The notes beneath the pieces were generated by a model. It had not been told where the DNA came from. It saw only the letters and a list, made by a program, of their open reading frames with translations, and made no database searches. A stretch of 64,000 nucleotides of DNA from Paenibacillus pabuli (GTDB lineage: Bacteria > Bacillota > Bacilli > Paenibacillales > Paenibacillaceae), in the NCBI RefSeq assembly GCF_023101145.1, contig NZ_CP073714.1, positions 3,100,001 to 3,164,000 on the forward strand, in the 5' to 3' direction. Every line of letters starts with the position of its first letter. Position 1 is the first letter of the stretch. The translations under genes and the position numbers were made by a program. This document shows positions 52,604 through 62,283 of the stretch, one piece after another.

Positions 52604-54032
52604 AGAAAAGAGACTATTGCAAACGTCCCTGACACTGGACTTTATGCTGTTTAACTTCTTTTTATTGTTACTGGTAGCCATCGTGTACATTATCATTAAT
52701 CTGGATGTGGTTGATTTCCGCATTTCGGATCAGGTGGTGGATCCCGATCTGAATGTGGAGGCACATGTGTATGTGACAGAACTGGAGGACGCATGGCTGT
52801 CCGGTAGTTCCGATGAGGCCAATAATACCGAAATTCAGCGTCTCAAGGACAGTGGAGGATGGATTGAAGTGCTGGATGCGGATCGGAGGGTTATTCGTTA
52901 TATCGGGGACAAGCAGGATACGTTCACTCAATACAGTGAAGCTGAGCTATATGCAGGACTGGAAAACCGAAATGAACAGCCGTACTATTACTCCATTAGT
53001 CCACTTTCAACAGAGGGGGCTGCAAAGTACGTTTTGCTGAAGATTCCGCGTGACTTGGTCAGTGTGCGAATTAATGATAATCAGCTGATTACCAATTTGA
53101 AGCATCCGTTATCGTTCTACATTATGATCGGGATCGGGTTGGTTTTGCTGCTGATATTTGTATACAGCTACTGGGTCGCCCGGCGAATCAAAAAACCGCT
53201 AAGTATTCTCTCTCTAGGTCTTACCCAGATGATCCAGGGGAATTATAGTACGCGCATGTCCATCTCTGCAGAGAGGGAATTTGTCCAGATTGGAGAAACC
53301 TTCAATTATATGGCTGACGTCATTGAGAATACATCTGCGGAGAAACGTTATGCCGAAGAGAGTAAACAGCGATTAATTGTGGATCTGTCGCATGATCTCA
53401 AGACCCCTATCACGAGTATTCAAGGTTACGCCCAGGCATTGGTGGAAGGGCGGGGGGGAGATAAGGACAGGCAGCAGCGATATCTCGGATATATCTACAA
53501 CAAGTCCGTTCAGGTCGCGCGCATGATTCAGAATATGCTGGAACTGCTCAAAGTGGATTCACCTGACTTCCGTATGCATATTCAACAGCGGGAAATCGGC
53601 GAATTTGTACGTGAGATTATGGCTGATACGTATGGTGAGATTGAGCAGAACCATTTCGGCCTGCATGTGCTCGTTCCTGATGAAGAGATCTATGCAAGGT
53701 ATGATCCGGAGCTGTTGTCCAGAGTGATTCAGAACCTGATTACAAACGCTTTGTCCTACAACCCGCGGGGGACGGAGCTGCGTGTGGAGTTAATCCCACT
53801 GGACAAGCATGTCGTTATTGAGGTAGCAGATACTGGAGTGGGTATCCCGCAGGAGCTGTGGACTACCATCTTTGATCCATTTGTACGTGGGGATGAGGCT
53901 CGTACGGGAACCGGAGGTACCGGGCTTGGGCTGGCCATTGCGCGACGGAACACCGAGAAAATGGGTGGACGATTAACACTTTCCCGGCGCGGACGGGAGA
54001 CGACAGTGTTCACTATACAGATTCCGAAATAA
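52581..54032 (+). CDS. Sensor histidine kinase with extracellular sensor and HAMP
   Basis: 483 residues from TTG 52581, which overlaps the regulator's end; the ribosome site is modest (GGGGA, 13 bases away). A first membrane helix (~22-40), a ~130-residue extracellular domain, a second helix at ~178-200, HAMP (~200-255), and His271 in LIVDLSHDLKTPITSI follow. HATPase shows NLITNALSYN, DTGVGIPQE and GGTGLGLAIARR. The signal is unknown. Confidence 0.9.
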   Translation: MKRPWKAREKRLLQTSLTLDFMLFNFFLLLLVAIVYIIINLDVVDFRISDQVVDPDLNVEAHVYVTELEDAWLSGSSDEANNTEIQRLKDSGGWIEVLDADRRVIRYIGDKQDTFTQYSEAELYAGLENRNEQPYYYSISPLSTEGAAKYVLLKIPRDLVSVRINDNQLITNLKHPLSFYIMIGIGLVLLLIFVYSYWVARRIKKPLSILSLGLTQMIQGNYSTRMSISAEREFVQIGETFNYMADVIENTSAEKRYAEESKQRLIVDLSHDLKTPITSIQGYAQALVEGRGGDKDRQQRYLGYIYNKSVQVARMIQNMLELLKVDSPDFRMHIQQREIGEFVREIMADTYGEIEQNHFGLHVLVPDEEIYARYDPELLSRVIQNLITNALSYNPRGTELRVELIPLDKHVVIEVADTGVGIPQELWTTIFDPFVRGDEARTGTGGTGLGLAIARRNTEKMGGRLTLSRRGRETTVFTIQIPK

Positions 54033-54131
54033 AGAACCGACATAAAGGATAAGGTTGTCATAAACATGTTGTCATTCGGATCAGTTTTACAAAACGCTCA
54101 TATAGAAAAGGTTAAGTGGAGGGGAAACTTT

Positions 54132-55211
54132 TTGTTAAAAGGAAATTCGTTTGTGCGTTTCAGTATTGCGTTGGCACTGGTATTGGTTAATATTTATCTA
54201 TTATCACGTGTCAGTTTTATTTTTCAACCGCTTGTTACCATGATTACGGTGATTACCGTGCCGATGATGTTGTCTGTATTTTTTTATTACTTACTGCGGC
54301 CACTCGTCAATTACATGGAAAAAAAGAAGCTGAATCGCACACTTAGCATTTTGCTGATCTATCTGGTGTTTGGTGTACTGTTTGCCCTGTTTATTATAGG
54401 ACTATGGCCTTCTTTACGCGAGCAGTTGATTAACCTGGTAGATAATGCACCAAATCTGCTTAATTCACTAAGTTTGCAGCTCAAAGAGCTCGAACAGAAT
54501 GGTGCCATCACGGCCTTGTTCCCAGATGGTTCGACCCCGTTTTCACAGATTACGGAATACATTAACAAAGGCTTCAATTTTGTAACGAACTATGTAAGTG
54601 GATTCTTCTCACTCATCTCAAATTTTGCGATTGTGTTGTTCACTTTCCCGATTATTTTGTTCTACATGCTGAAACAGGGAGAGAAGTTTGGTCGTAAGCT
54701 GGTGCATATTGCACCAAAACGCTTCCAAAAAGACAGCCGTGAAGTCGTACTTGAAATCGATCAGGCATTAAGCGGCTTTATCGTAGGACGAGTGCTGGTA
54801 AATCTGGCGTTGGGCGTGCTGATGTATATCGGTTTCCTGATCATTGGTCTTCCGTATGCACTGCTGTTAACTGTGATTGCAGTTATTATGAATTTTGTTC
54901 CGTTTATCGGGGCGATTCTGTCCTCCGTTCCAATTGTCATTATGGGACTGGTGGTATCCCCTTCAGTTGCGATCTGGTCACTCATTATTATTCTGGTAGC
55001 GCAGCAAATTCAGGATAATCTGGTTGCACCTTATGTATTTGGCAAAAAGCTCGATATTCACCCGCTTACCACCATTATATTGGTGCTGGGTGCAGGGGAT
55101 CTGGGCGGTATTATTGCCATTTTGATTATCATCCCTGTTTACATGATTGTTAAAATTATTTTGGTTCGAATCTATCAGCTATTCTTCAAGGACAAATGGC
55201 AGAATGCTTAA
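54132..55211 (+). CDS. AI-2E family transporter (PerM/TqsA-like permease)
   Basis: 359 residues from TTG 54132, with GGAGGGG seven bases upstream; a longer frame from 54066 has no ribosome site. About eight membrane segments. The features of the family are PLVTMITVITVPMMLSVFFYYLLRPLVN, LEIDQALSGFIVGRVLVNLALGVLMYIGF and VAQQIQDNLVAPYVFGKKLDIHPLTTIILVL. Annotated as AI-2 exporters, members include Na+/H+ antiporters, so the substrate is open. An Asp23-like gene follows. Confidence 0.9.
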   Translation: MLKGNSFVRFSIALALVLVNIYLLSRVSFIFQPLVTMITVITVPMMLSVFFYYLLRPLVNYMEKKKLNRTLSILLIYLVFGVLFALFIIGLWPSLREQLINLVDNAPNLLNSLSLQLKELEQNGAITALFPDGSTPFSQITEYINKGFNFVTNYVSGFFSLISNFAIVLFTFPIILFYMLKQGEKFGRKLVHIAPKRFQKDSREVVLEIDQALSGFIVGRVLVNLALGVLMYIGFLIIGLPYALLLTVIAVIMNFVPFIGAILSSVPIVIMGLVVSPSVAIWSLIIILVAQQIQDNLVAPYVFGKKLDIHPLTTIILVLGAGDLGGIIAILIIIPVYMIVKIILVRIYQLFFKDKWQNA

Positions 55212-55244
55212 ACATGTATAAATTATATAAAAGGAGTGGAAATC

Positions 55245-55643
55245 ATGTCTGAAATCATCCCACAACCATACACTGAACCTGAGTATATTGAGCCGCAATT
55301 GGTTCAAATGGGCACCATTCATATTTCCAACGATGTCGTATCCAAAATTGTTGGCATGGCGGCTCAGACTACAGAGGGAATATCCTCCATGTCTGTTGGT
55401 CTTACCGAAGGGATCGCCAAGAGCATCAGCGGAAAGAGCTTGCAGAAAGGGATTGACGTTGTGATAAAAGATGACCAGGCATCTATCCAACTGCGAATCA
55501 ATGTTCAATTTGGCAAAAAAATGCATGAAGTCTGTCAGGAACTTCAACATAATGTGCAGCAAGCTGTCGAGCAGTTAACAGGCATTATGGTGAATGAAAT
55601 TAAAGTTCAAGTGGTCGGCGTGACCATGCAGGAGCAAGTTTAA
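55245..55643 (+). CDS. Asp23/Gls24 family envelope stress protein
   Basis: 132 residues from ATG 55245, with AAAGGAGTGG five bases upstream. The family core is IHISNDVVSKIVGMAAQTTEGISSM, then SGKSLQKGIDVVIKDDQASIQLRINVQFGKKMHEVCQELQHNVQQAVEQLTGIMVNEIKVQVVGV. Members are abundant cytosolic or membrane-associated proteins induced by envelope or alkaline stress. A TerC-like role is not implied. It follows the AI-2E permease gene by 33 bp, probably the same operon. Confidence 0.9.
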   Translation: MSEIIPQPYTEPEYIEPQLVQMGTIHISNDVVSKIVGMAAQTTEGISSMSVGLTEGIAKSISGKSLQKGIDVVIKDDQASIQLRINVQFGKKMHEVCQELQHNVQQAVEQLTGIMVNEIKVQVVGVTMQEQV

Positions 55644-55716
55644 AGCAGAACGAACGAAAGAACGAACGAATGGAATTCAGCCATAAGCAGGTAGTGATAT
55701 CCTGTGTAAAAATACA

Positions 55717-55765
55717 AAAACAGCACTTTCCCATTAGCTGCATAAATGGGAAGGTGCTGTTTTGT
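55717..55765. terminator. Bidirectional terminator after Asp23 and AraC genes
   Basis: AACAGCACCTTCCCATT-like stem, CAGCACTTTCCCATT with AATGGGAAGGTGCTG (one mismatch). A runs and T runs on both sides. It overlaps the araC-type stop codon. Confidence 0.75.
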
Positions 55766-56579
55766 GTTTCCGATAATACGTGGGTGCTTCGCCCATGACT
55801 TTTTTGAACATTTTCGAGAAAAGAAGCTGGTCGGCATAACCAACGGAGCGAGAGATATCCCCAATGGTCAAAGCCGGGTCCAGCGTAAGTTCAGCCGCTC
55901 TGCGCATTCGGTAATTGACCAGATAAGACTGAATGCTGGTGCCCATCTTGTCTTTGAAGAGGGAGCATAAGTAACTGCGCTGCAAGCCAACATGGGACGC
56001 AATGGACTGCACGGTTATGGTATTGGCATAATTAATCTCAATGAAATCCATCACCTGAGTGACGTAAGTTTCTTTTGTATAGTCCTGAAACGGAATAGGT
56101 CTGTCCTCACTCGCTCGATCAATCAAAACGGAGAAAAACTGAAAGAGCAATCCTGTCATGCTGATCTCCCATCCTTTATGGGTGTTGCGAGAGCTGATCA
56201 TGCGGTGCAGACAGGAGCGCATCTCGTCATCGTCATTGCCCAGCTCAAAGATAGGATGGTGTTCAGACAGGCAAGCTTGCTGCAGTAATGAAGGGCAGGT
56301 GCTTCCTTGGAAAGCAACCCAGCTATACTCCCAAGGTTCATGTTGATCTGCTTCATAATGGACCACAGAATGGGGGACGATGAGGAAGCCCTGTCCTTTA
56401 CGAAGCTCGACCTTCTTGCCTCCAACTTCGAACGTGCCTTTGCCATACAATATGTAATGGATTTTGTAATAGTCTCGCATGGCCGGGCCGAAGTGGTGAC
56501 CGGGTGTGCAAGCTTCGGTGCCGTAATGAAGGAGCTGCAGCTCCTGAAAATGATTGTTTTTGCACAAGTACGTAATCAA
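55734..56579 (-). CDS. AraC family transcriptional regulator with cupin-like sensor domain
   Basis: 281 residues from TTG 56579, with AGGAGTG nine bases upstream. The N-terminal half is a cupin-like sensor domain (GHHFGPAMRDYYKIHYILYGKGTFEVGGKKVELRKGQGFLIVP). The C-terminal ~100 residues hold two helix-turn-helices (NTITVQSIASHVGLQRSYLCSLFKDKMGTSIQSYLVNYRM, then IGDISRSVGYADQLLFSKMFKKVMGEAPTYYRK). Such regulators control sugar genes. The divergent aldo/keto reductase gene is a likely target. Confidence 0.9.
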   Translation of the reverse strand: MITYLCKNNHFQELQLLHYGTEACTPGHHFGPAMRDYYKIHYILYGKGTFEVGGKKVELRKGQGFLIVPHSVVHYEADQHEPWEYSWVAFQGSTCPSLLQQACLSEHHPIFELGNDDDEMRSCLHRMISSRNTHKGWEISMTGLLFQFFSVLIDRASEDRPIPFQDYTKETYVTQVMDFIEINYANTITVQSIASHVGLQRSYLCSLFKDKMGTSIQSYLVNYRMRRAAELTLDPALTIGDISRSVGYADQLLFSKMFKKVMGEAPTYYRKHKTAPSHLCS

Positions 56580-56782
56580 GGCTATTCACTCCTGTTATGA
56601 GGTCATTATACCTTGCATTTTAACATATAAAAGGTGAAAAGGGATCGTTTTATAAATATCATTTGATGAAGATACCAATCATTTTTCCATATCGTTGTAG
56701 TGAAATGCCATATCGTTTTACATGGAAAGTGTCTAAGATGAAAGGGTATTCAACAACTTTTACAGGAAAAGAGAGATTAACG

Positions 56783-57787
56783 ATGCCCTATACTGCGAGT
56801 GAACAACGATACAGTGAAATGAAGTACGCACGCTCTGGCAAAACCGGAATCAAGCTGCCGCAAATTGCCCTTGGGCTATGGCAGAATTTCGGTGGCAACC
56901 GTACCCTTGATATTCAGGAAGAGATGATTCTGCGCGCATTTGATCTGGGGATTAACCATTTCGACTTGGCAAACAACTATGGACCGCCTCCAGGATCAGC
57001 CGAAGAAAATTTTGGTGTCATTCTCAAAAAACATCTGCGTCCTTATCGCGACGAACTGCTCATCTCGACCAAGGCGGGTTACCATATGTGGAACGGTCCA
57101 TACGGCGAATGGGGTTCCCGCAAAAACCTGATTGCCAGTCTGGATCAAAGTCTGAGCCGGATGGGACTTGATTACGTAGATATTTTCTATCATCACCGTC
57201 CAGATCCGGAGACACCGCTGGAAGAAACGATGACTGCCCTGGATCATATCGTTAGACAGGGTAAAGCTCTGTATGTAGGCTTGTCCAACTATGATGCTGA
57301 ACAGACGAAGGAAGCTGTTACCATTTTGCGACGTCTCGGTACGCCTTGTCTGGTTCACCAACCAAACTATTCGATGCTGCATCGCTGGATTGAGGATGGA
57401 TTGCAGGATGTGCTGGATGAGCATGGCGTAGGATCGATCGCCTTCTGTCCACTTGGCCGCGGTCAATTGACGAATAAATACGTGGACAAGATCAAGGAAG
57501 AGCGCGCTAATCCAACAGGCAATTTGAGAAAAGAAGCCTATACGGACGAACGGATCGCCAAGTTCGAAGCACTTCAGGCTGTTGCCGAGCGGAGAGGCCA
57601 AACGATCTCCCAATTGGCACTGAATTGGATTTTGCGTGATAACCGAGTTACTTCCGCTCTGATCGGCGCAAGCCGTGTGTCCCAGATCGAAGAAAATGTA
57701 GCCGCCCTTCAGGCACCAGATCTGACGACAGAAGAACTGAATGAAATCGAAAGCATCTTGGATGGCATCGGAAACTATGCTTGGTAG
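56783..57787 (+). CDS. Aldo/keto reductase (L-glyceraldehyde-3-phosphate reductase/YghZ-like)
   Basis: 334 residues from ATG 56783, with AAGAGAG about eight bases upstream. The catalytic Asp, Tyr, Lys and His are suggested by INHFDLANNYGPP (Asp and Tyr about residues 62-67), LLISTKAGY (Lys about 101) and VDIFYHHRPDP (His about 133). The Pro-Pro-Gly-Ser-Ala-Glu (YGPPPGSAEENFG) insertion matches the YghZ/Gpr group. Gpr-type enzymes detoxify methylglyoxal or L-glyceraldehyde 3-phosphate with NADPH. The AraC gene is divergent. Confidence 0.9.
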   Translation: MPYTASEQRYSEMKYARSGKTGIKLPQIALGLWQNFGGNRTLDIQEEMILRAFDLGINHFDLANNYGPPPGSAEENFGVILKKHLRPYRDELLISTKAGYHMWNGPYGEWGSRKNLIASLDQSLSRMGLDYVDIFYHHRPDPETPLEETMTALDHIVRQGKALYVGLSNYDAEQTKEAVTILRRLGTPCLVHQPNYSMLHRWIEDGLQDVLDEHGVGSIAFCPLGRGQLTNKYVDKIKEERANPTGNLRKEAYTDERIAKFEALQAVAERRGQTISQLALNWILRDNRVTSALIGASRVSQIEENVAALQAPDLTTEELNEIESILDGIGNYAW

Positions 57788-57877
57788 GCTTCTAACGGAG
57801 AGATACGTGTAGGAGTATAGTTAGGTTTTTAGGATTAGATGATATGAAAACTCAAATATTATTCTGAGCAGGATTAG

Positions 57878-57912
57878 AAGTGCGCATCCTTAATTTGGGA
57901 TGCGCACTTTGC
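57878..57912. terminator. Terminator after the reductase gene
   Basis: AAGTGCGCATCC pairs with GGATGCGCACTT (57898-57909), followed by TTGC. Confidence 0.75.
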
Positions 57913-57988
57913 ATTTAAGGAGATTAATTACGTAATTCAATGACAAAGATGTTGCTAGTTCGAATTTCTTCTGATGAAATTGCGAAAA

Positions 57989-58303
57989 TCACATTTCTTT
58001 ATAAATTGTTCCCTGATATAGAGCCCCCCAGTTAGAACCATATTCTTGAACAAGACCTGTTCTGGTAACTACACCACCATAAGCTCCCTCATAATAGGTA
58101 GTTTTTAAAGGGACCATATCTTTTGTGTAACTGGATTTAGGGAAGTAAAGAACCACCGATACATCCTTTTGCAAAAGTCCTTGAATCTCCACTTTGTTAT
58201 CCATATTTATTGAAGAAAATGAATTTTCATTACCTGAAGCAAACATGGCGGTTGGTAAACTAAACAACGCTACAAAAGTAAGTATAAGTAATTTCTTTTT
58301 CAT
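57989..58303 (-). CDS. Small secreted hypothetical protein
   Basis: 104 residues from ATG 58303, with AAAAGGAG ten bases upstream. A Sec signal peptide (KKKLLILTFVALFSLPTAMFASG, cleavage after about residue 23, AMFASG) leads to a short Ser/Tyr/Lys-rich domain (TTYYEGAYGGVV). I do not recognise the family. Codon usage and the surrounding DNA are rich in A and T compared with neighbours, which may reflect later acquisition. Confidence 0.55.
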   Translation of the reverse strand: MKKKLLILTFVALFSLPTAMFASGNENSFSSINMDNKVEIQGLLQKDVSVVLYFPKSSYTKDMVPLKTTYYEGAYGGVVTRTGLVQEYGSNWGALYQGTIYKEM

Positions 58304-58537
58304 ACTAAACACGCTCCTTTTGTTTTATGTGTTAATTCAAGGAAATTATATTAAATAAATCCATATATTTATGTGACTTTTTTAACTATTAATAGGAATT
58401 CATAACTGAAAACGTAGTGAATAAATCAAAGTGTGATGGATTTTTCTTAAACTATTTCATATCATAGCACCAGGTCCTAGGATTTAGGGTATAATATATA
58501 GATGCTATACATTTGAAATATGAAGGAGAGGCTCCAT

Positions 58538-60130
58538 TTGAATTTTCAACAGTGGATTTCGCCTGAAACCTATAACCTGACATCCGAGATGGAGAATCAC
58601 CCGTCGGATCGGGTTGCACTTAGATGGCTAAGCGATCATAAAGAATTGGAAGAGATCACTTATGGTGAGTTATTGAAGCAGGCAAATCGTCTTGCTGGAG
58701 GCTTGCGTGATCTTGGTTTGGAGAAGGGCGACCGGGTGCTGGTCATGGTACCACGCCGAATTATTGCCTATGTCATATACATTGCTTGCCTGAAACTGGG
58801 CATTGCTGTTATTCCTTCTTCCGAAATGCTGCGTGCGAAAGATCTGGAGTATCGTCTTCGGCATTCCGAGGCCCGGGCTGTCATTGTCTGGTCCGAGACG
58901 ACTGCTGAAGTTGAAAAGATAAATGCAGATCTGCCAGCATTGGCACATCGCATCGTTGCATCACCAAATGGTGATGATAGCGTACCTGGGGAAGGCTGGG
59001 TCAATGTACACCAGTTAATGCAGGGCCAATCCGATACGATGGCTGCAGTAGAAACACATCGTGACGATATGGCTATTCTCGCTTATACCTCCGGTACGAC
59101 TGGCAATCCAAAAGGCGTGGTACATAGTCATGGTTGGGGTTACGCCCATTTGCGGATCGCTTCATCGTTATGGCTGGATATTCAGCCTTCGGATACGGTC
59201 TGGGCAACGGCAGCACCTGGATGGCAAAAATGGATCTGGAGTCCGTTTCTGTCCGTACTCGGCAGAGGTGCAACCGGACTCGTCTATAATGGATCATTCC
59301 AACCCAAACGTTATCTGGAACTGATGCAGGAGCATCAAATCAACGTTCTCTGCTGTACGCCGACGGAATACCGTTTGATGGCTAAAGCCGATAATCTCGG
59401 ACATTATGACCTGTCCAAACTCCGCAGCGCTGTGTCTGCCGGTGAGCCATTGAATCAGGAAGTGATCGAAATCTTCCAGCGTCACTTTGACCTGACGATC
59501 CGGGACGGTTACGGACAAACCGAGAGCACGCTGCTGATCGGCAGCTTGAAGGATGCTCCGGTACGAATCGGTTCCATGGGGCAGTCGATTACACCAGGGC
59601 TCATTGAGATCATCAACGAAGAAGGACAACCTGTACCTGCGGGTGAAGTAGGAGATATTGCGGTCCATAAGGATATGCCGGCCTTGTTCCGTGCTTATTA
59701 TCAGGATGAGGGGCGGAAGGAAGCGAATCAGCGTGGGGATTATTTTGTAACAGGAGACCGCGCACGCAAAGACGAAGAAGGCTACTTCTGGTTTGAAGGC
59801 CGCAGTGATGATATCATTATCAGTTCGGGTTACACGATTGGACCATTCGAGGTGGAAGAAGCGTTGATGAAACACGCCAGCGTGAAGGAGTGTGCTGTAG
59901 TTGCAAGTCCCGATGAGATCCGTGGTAACGTAGTGAAAGCATTTGTAGTGCTGAGAGACGAGTCTCTCGCATCACCAGAACTGGCGCGTGAACTACAAAA
60001 TCATGTGAAGGAATGGACAGCACCATACAAATATCCACGCAAAATCGAATTTGTAGCCGATCTGCCGAAAACAAACTCCGGTAAAATCCGCCGGATCGAG
60101 CTGCGGGAGCAAGAAAAACGCAAAGCTTAA
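58538..60130 (+). CDS. Acyl-CoA synthetase of the MbcS/AcsA type
   Basis: 530 residues from TTG 58538, with AAGGAGAGG six bases upstream; ATG 58520 has no ribosome site. AMP-binding landmarks: AYTSGTTGNPKGVVHSHG (about residue 185), DGYGQTES (about 325), YFVTGDRARKDEEGYFWFEGRSDDIIISSGY (about 410-440) and PKTNSGKIRR (about 510, acetylation-type Lys). The length is like B. subtilis YtcI (MbcS), which makes methylbutyryl- and isobutyryl-CoA for branched-chain fatty acids. The specificity is inferred from length and family. An M29 aminopeptidase gene follows after 111 bp. Confidence 0.85.
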   Translation: MNFQQWISPETYNLTSEMENHPSDRVALRWLSDHKELEEITYGELLKQANRLAGGLRDLGLEKGDRVLVMVPRRIIAYVIYIACLKLGIAVIPSSEMLRAKDLEYRLRHSEARAVIVWSETTAEVEKINADLPALAHRIVASPNGDDSVPGEGWVNVHQLMQGQSDTMAAVETHRDDMAILAYTSGTTGNPKGVVHSHGWGYAHLRIASSLWLDIQPSDTVWATAAPGWQKWIWSPFLSVLGRGATGLVYNGSFQPKRYLELMQEHQINVLCCTPTEYRLMAKADNLGHYDLSKLRSAVSAGEPLNQEVIEIFQRHFDLTIRDGYGQTESTLLIGSLKDAPVRIGSMGQSITPGLIEIINEEGQPVPAGEVGDIAVHKDMPALFRAYYQDEGRKEANQRGDYFVTGDRARKDEEGYFWFEGRSDDIIISSGYTIGPFEVEEALMKHASVKECAVVASPDEIRGNVVKAFVVLRDESLASPELARELQNHVKEWTAPYKYPRKIEFVADLPKTNSGKIRRIELREQEKRKA

Positions 60131-60241
60131 AGAGAAAACGGAGATCGAAAGAATGATCCTTCACTGTAACGGTCACCCGGCAAATCTCAAATCATTGTGC
60201 AGCAATAGTCATTTAAATATGAATCAGGAGTGAACACAACC

Positions 60242-61486
60242 ATGAGTAATTTTGAACAAACCTTTGAAAAATCGTTGGAACAATACGCAGAGCTGGTTGT
60301 CAAAGTCGGCGTAAATATTCAGAAAGGGCAGGATCTGCTCGTAACGGCGCCCATTGAAACTTTGGAATTCACCCGTTTGATCGTGCAAAAAGCGTATGCG
60401 GCTGGCGCCAACTATGTACAGGTTGATTTTGATGACGACGATATTACACGCAGTCGTTTCCAACATGGCTCTGATGATAGCTTCGATTATTACCCGGCCT
60501 GGAAGGCGGAAATGATGGAGAAGTTTGCAGAAGCAGGTGGCGCTACCCTTACGATCAAAGTACCTGACCCTGAATTGTACAAAGGCATTAATTCCGACAA
60601 TGTTTCGCGTGCAACCAAAGCGGCGGCTCATGCACGACGCGGTTATTCAAAATATACACGTAACCACGAGATTAGCTGGTGTCTGATCAAAGCGCCAACC
60701 AAGGCGTGGGCTAACAAAGTGTTTGCCGACATTCCTGAGGAAGACCGCATTAACGTGATGTGGGAAACCATCTTCAAAATGAACCGTGTCGATGGTGGAG
60801 ACGCAGTGCAGAACTGGAGAAAACATCTGGACACCCTGAACGCCATGAGTGATTTGCTGAACAAAAAAAACTATAAGAGCCTGCACTACCGCGCACCAGG
60901 AACGGATTTGAAAATTGAGCTTGTCAACAACCACATCTGGGGTGGCGGCGGTAGCGAAAACAAGCAAGGTGTGTATACCGTTGCGAACATGCCGACAGAA
61001 GAAGTATTTACAATGCCAAAGCGCAGTGGAGTCAACGGATTTGTCAGCAGCACCATGCCGCTGAACCTGAATGGACAACTTGTAGACCAGATGAGAATTA
61101 CGTTTAAGGATGGACAAGTCGTTGCGTTTACAGCAGCTTCGGGTGAAGAGCATCTGAAAAACCTGTTTGCCACCGATGAAGGTGCACGTTATCTTGGCGA
61201 AGTGGCCTTGGTACCGCATGATTCCCCAATTTCCAACTTGAATCGTATTTTCTATAATACCGGCATAGATGAGAATGCATCTTGTCACCTGGCTGTCGGA
61301 AGTGCATATCCATTTAACATGAAAGATGGTACGACGATGTCCAATGAGGAATTGCTGAAACATGAATGCAACGTCAGTCTAACCCATGTGGACTTTATGA
61401 TTGGCTCTGCAGAGCTCGACATTGATGGTGAACTGCAGGATGGTACGGTGGAACCTGTATTCCGTAAAGGGAACTGGGCATTTTAA
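60242..61486 (+). CDS. ampS: M29 family aminopeptidase (AmpS/PepS-like)
   Basis: 414 residues from ATG 60242, with AGGAGTG nine bases upstream. Thermophilic-type M29 metallopeptidases have conserved Glu and His residues; here TEEVFTMPKRSGVNGFV, EHLKNLFATDEGARYLGEVALVPHDSPI (Glu, His about 335-350), ASCHLAVGSAYPF (about 367) and CNVSLTHVDFMIGSAELDIDG (His, Asp about 385) are visible. These are cobalt/zinc leucyl-type aminopeptidases in the cytosol. A terminator follows. Confidence 0.92.
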   Translation: MSNFEQTFEKSLEQYAELVVKVGVNIQKGQDLLVTAPIETLEFTRLIVQKAYAAGANYVQVDFDDDDITRSRFQHGSDDSFDYYPAWKAEMMEKFAEAGGATLTIKVPDPELYKGINSDNVSRATKAAAHARRGYSKYTRNHEISWCLIKAPTKAWANKVFADIPEEDRINVMWETIFKMNRVDGGDAVQNWRKHLDTLNAMSDLLNKKNYKSLHYRAPGTDLKIELVNNHIWGGGGSENKQGVYTVANMPTEEVFTMPKRSGVNGFVSSTMPLNLNGQLVDQMRITFKDGQVVAFTAASGEEHLKNLFATDEGARYLGEVALVPHDSPISNLNRIFYNTGIDENASCHLAVGSAYPFNMKDGTTMSNEELLKHECNVSLTHVDFMIGSAELDIDGELQDGTVEPVFRKGNWAF

Positions 61487-61509
61487 TTGGTCAATCATTT
61501 GCAATAAGC

Positions 61510-61545
61510 CAAAAAAGTGACTTCAACATTGAAGTCACTTTTTTG
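61510..61545. terminator. Bidirectional terminator after ampS
   Basis: AAAAAAGTGACTTCAA and its exact complement TTGAAGTCACTTTTTT, separated by two bases. Confidence 0.85.
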
Positions 61546-61577
61546 GTGTATGCATATTGCACTAACTTTGCATTCGT

Positions 61578-62042
61578 TTATAGAGACTGTATGGGTACAC
61601 ATATTTCGCAAAAATCTAAAAGTAGGAGATCACCCGTGTACCTTTCCAAAATGGGTTTGTTGTCCATGGTACAGCCATTGCTCTGCAAATACGGGAAAAT
61701 CTCGGTCCAGGCTTGTTTCACATCTTCTGCTGTATGCTTGACTTTGCAAACCAGATATTGACCGCCAGGAAGTTCAGCTTCTTCAAGTTGGGGAGTCGAC
61801 TCATCCAGGCAGTAATCCTCAGAGATGACAATACAAGCATCATACCTGCATTGAGAGGGGAGGGTGGTTTCCGGGTTATCCTGCGGAATGCCGAACAAGA
61901 TCGTCGACCTTGTAAGAAGGTCTTTAGATCTTGCCCAGGTCTTTAATGTTTCCATCGCTTGGCTGTTAGCAGGACCATACGGACCCATTTGTCGTACATA
62001 AGCAATTCTGGATGTTGGCAGGTGCTCAAGGTGGAATTCCAT
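61578..62042 (-). CDS. GyrI-like small molecule-binding domain protein
   Basis: 154 residues, start preceded by AAAGGAATGAATAGCA. The pattern HLPTSRIAYVRQMGPYGPANSQAMETLKTWA, then IPQDNPETTLPSQCRYDACIVISEDY, then LPGGQYLVCKVKHTAEDVKQAWTEIFPYL is typical of the AraC effector-binding/GyrI fold. Stand-alone members bind drugs or metabolites. No DNA-binding domain is present. It is convergent with ampS and divergent from the leucine-rich-repeat gene. Confidence 0.85.
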   Translation of the reverse strand: MEFHLEHLPTSRIAYVRQMGPYGPANSQAMETLKTWARSKDLLTRSTILFGIPQDNPETTLPSQCRYDACIVISEDYCLDESTPQLEEAELPGGQYLVCKVKHTAEDVKQAWTEIFPYLQSNGCTMDNKPILERYTGDLLLLDFCEICVPIQSL

Positions 62043-62283
62043 TGCTATTCATTCCTTTCGTTAAGGTTATGGGTTACAATTCGAATGCTATCATGGTATA
62101 AAAAAATATTCATATGTATTTTTGAGAAAAGAAAAAAATCGTAGGACTTTAAGTCTAATTTCAAGGCAAATGGGTTAGTAGGACTTGTGGTATTCTTGTT
62201 TCCACATCAGCAAACACGTAGAATTGAAGATATCATCATGACATTTGGAAACGCAGCAGAGAGATAGGGGGAGAATCATTGTA

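Noticed and set aside
59294-59875. 193-codon minus-strand open frame in the acyl-CoA synthetase gene
   Set aside because: Shadow of the strongly conserved AMP-binding enzyme on the plus strand.
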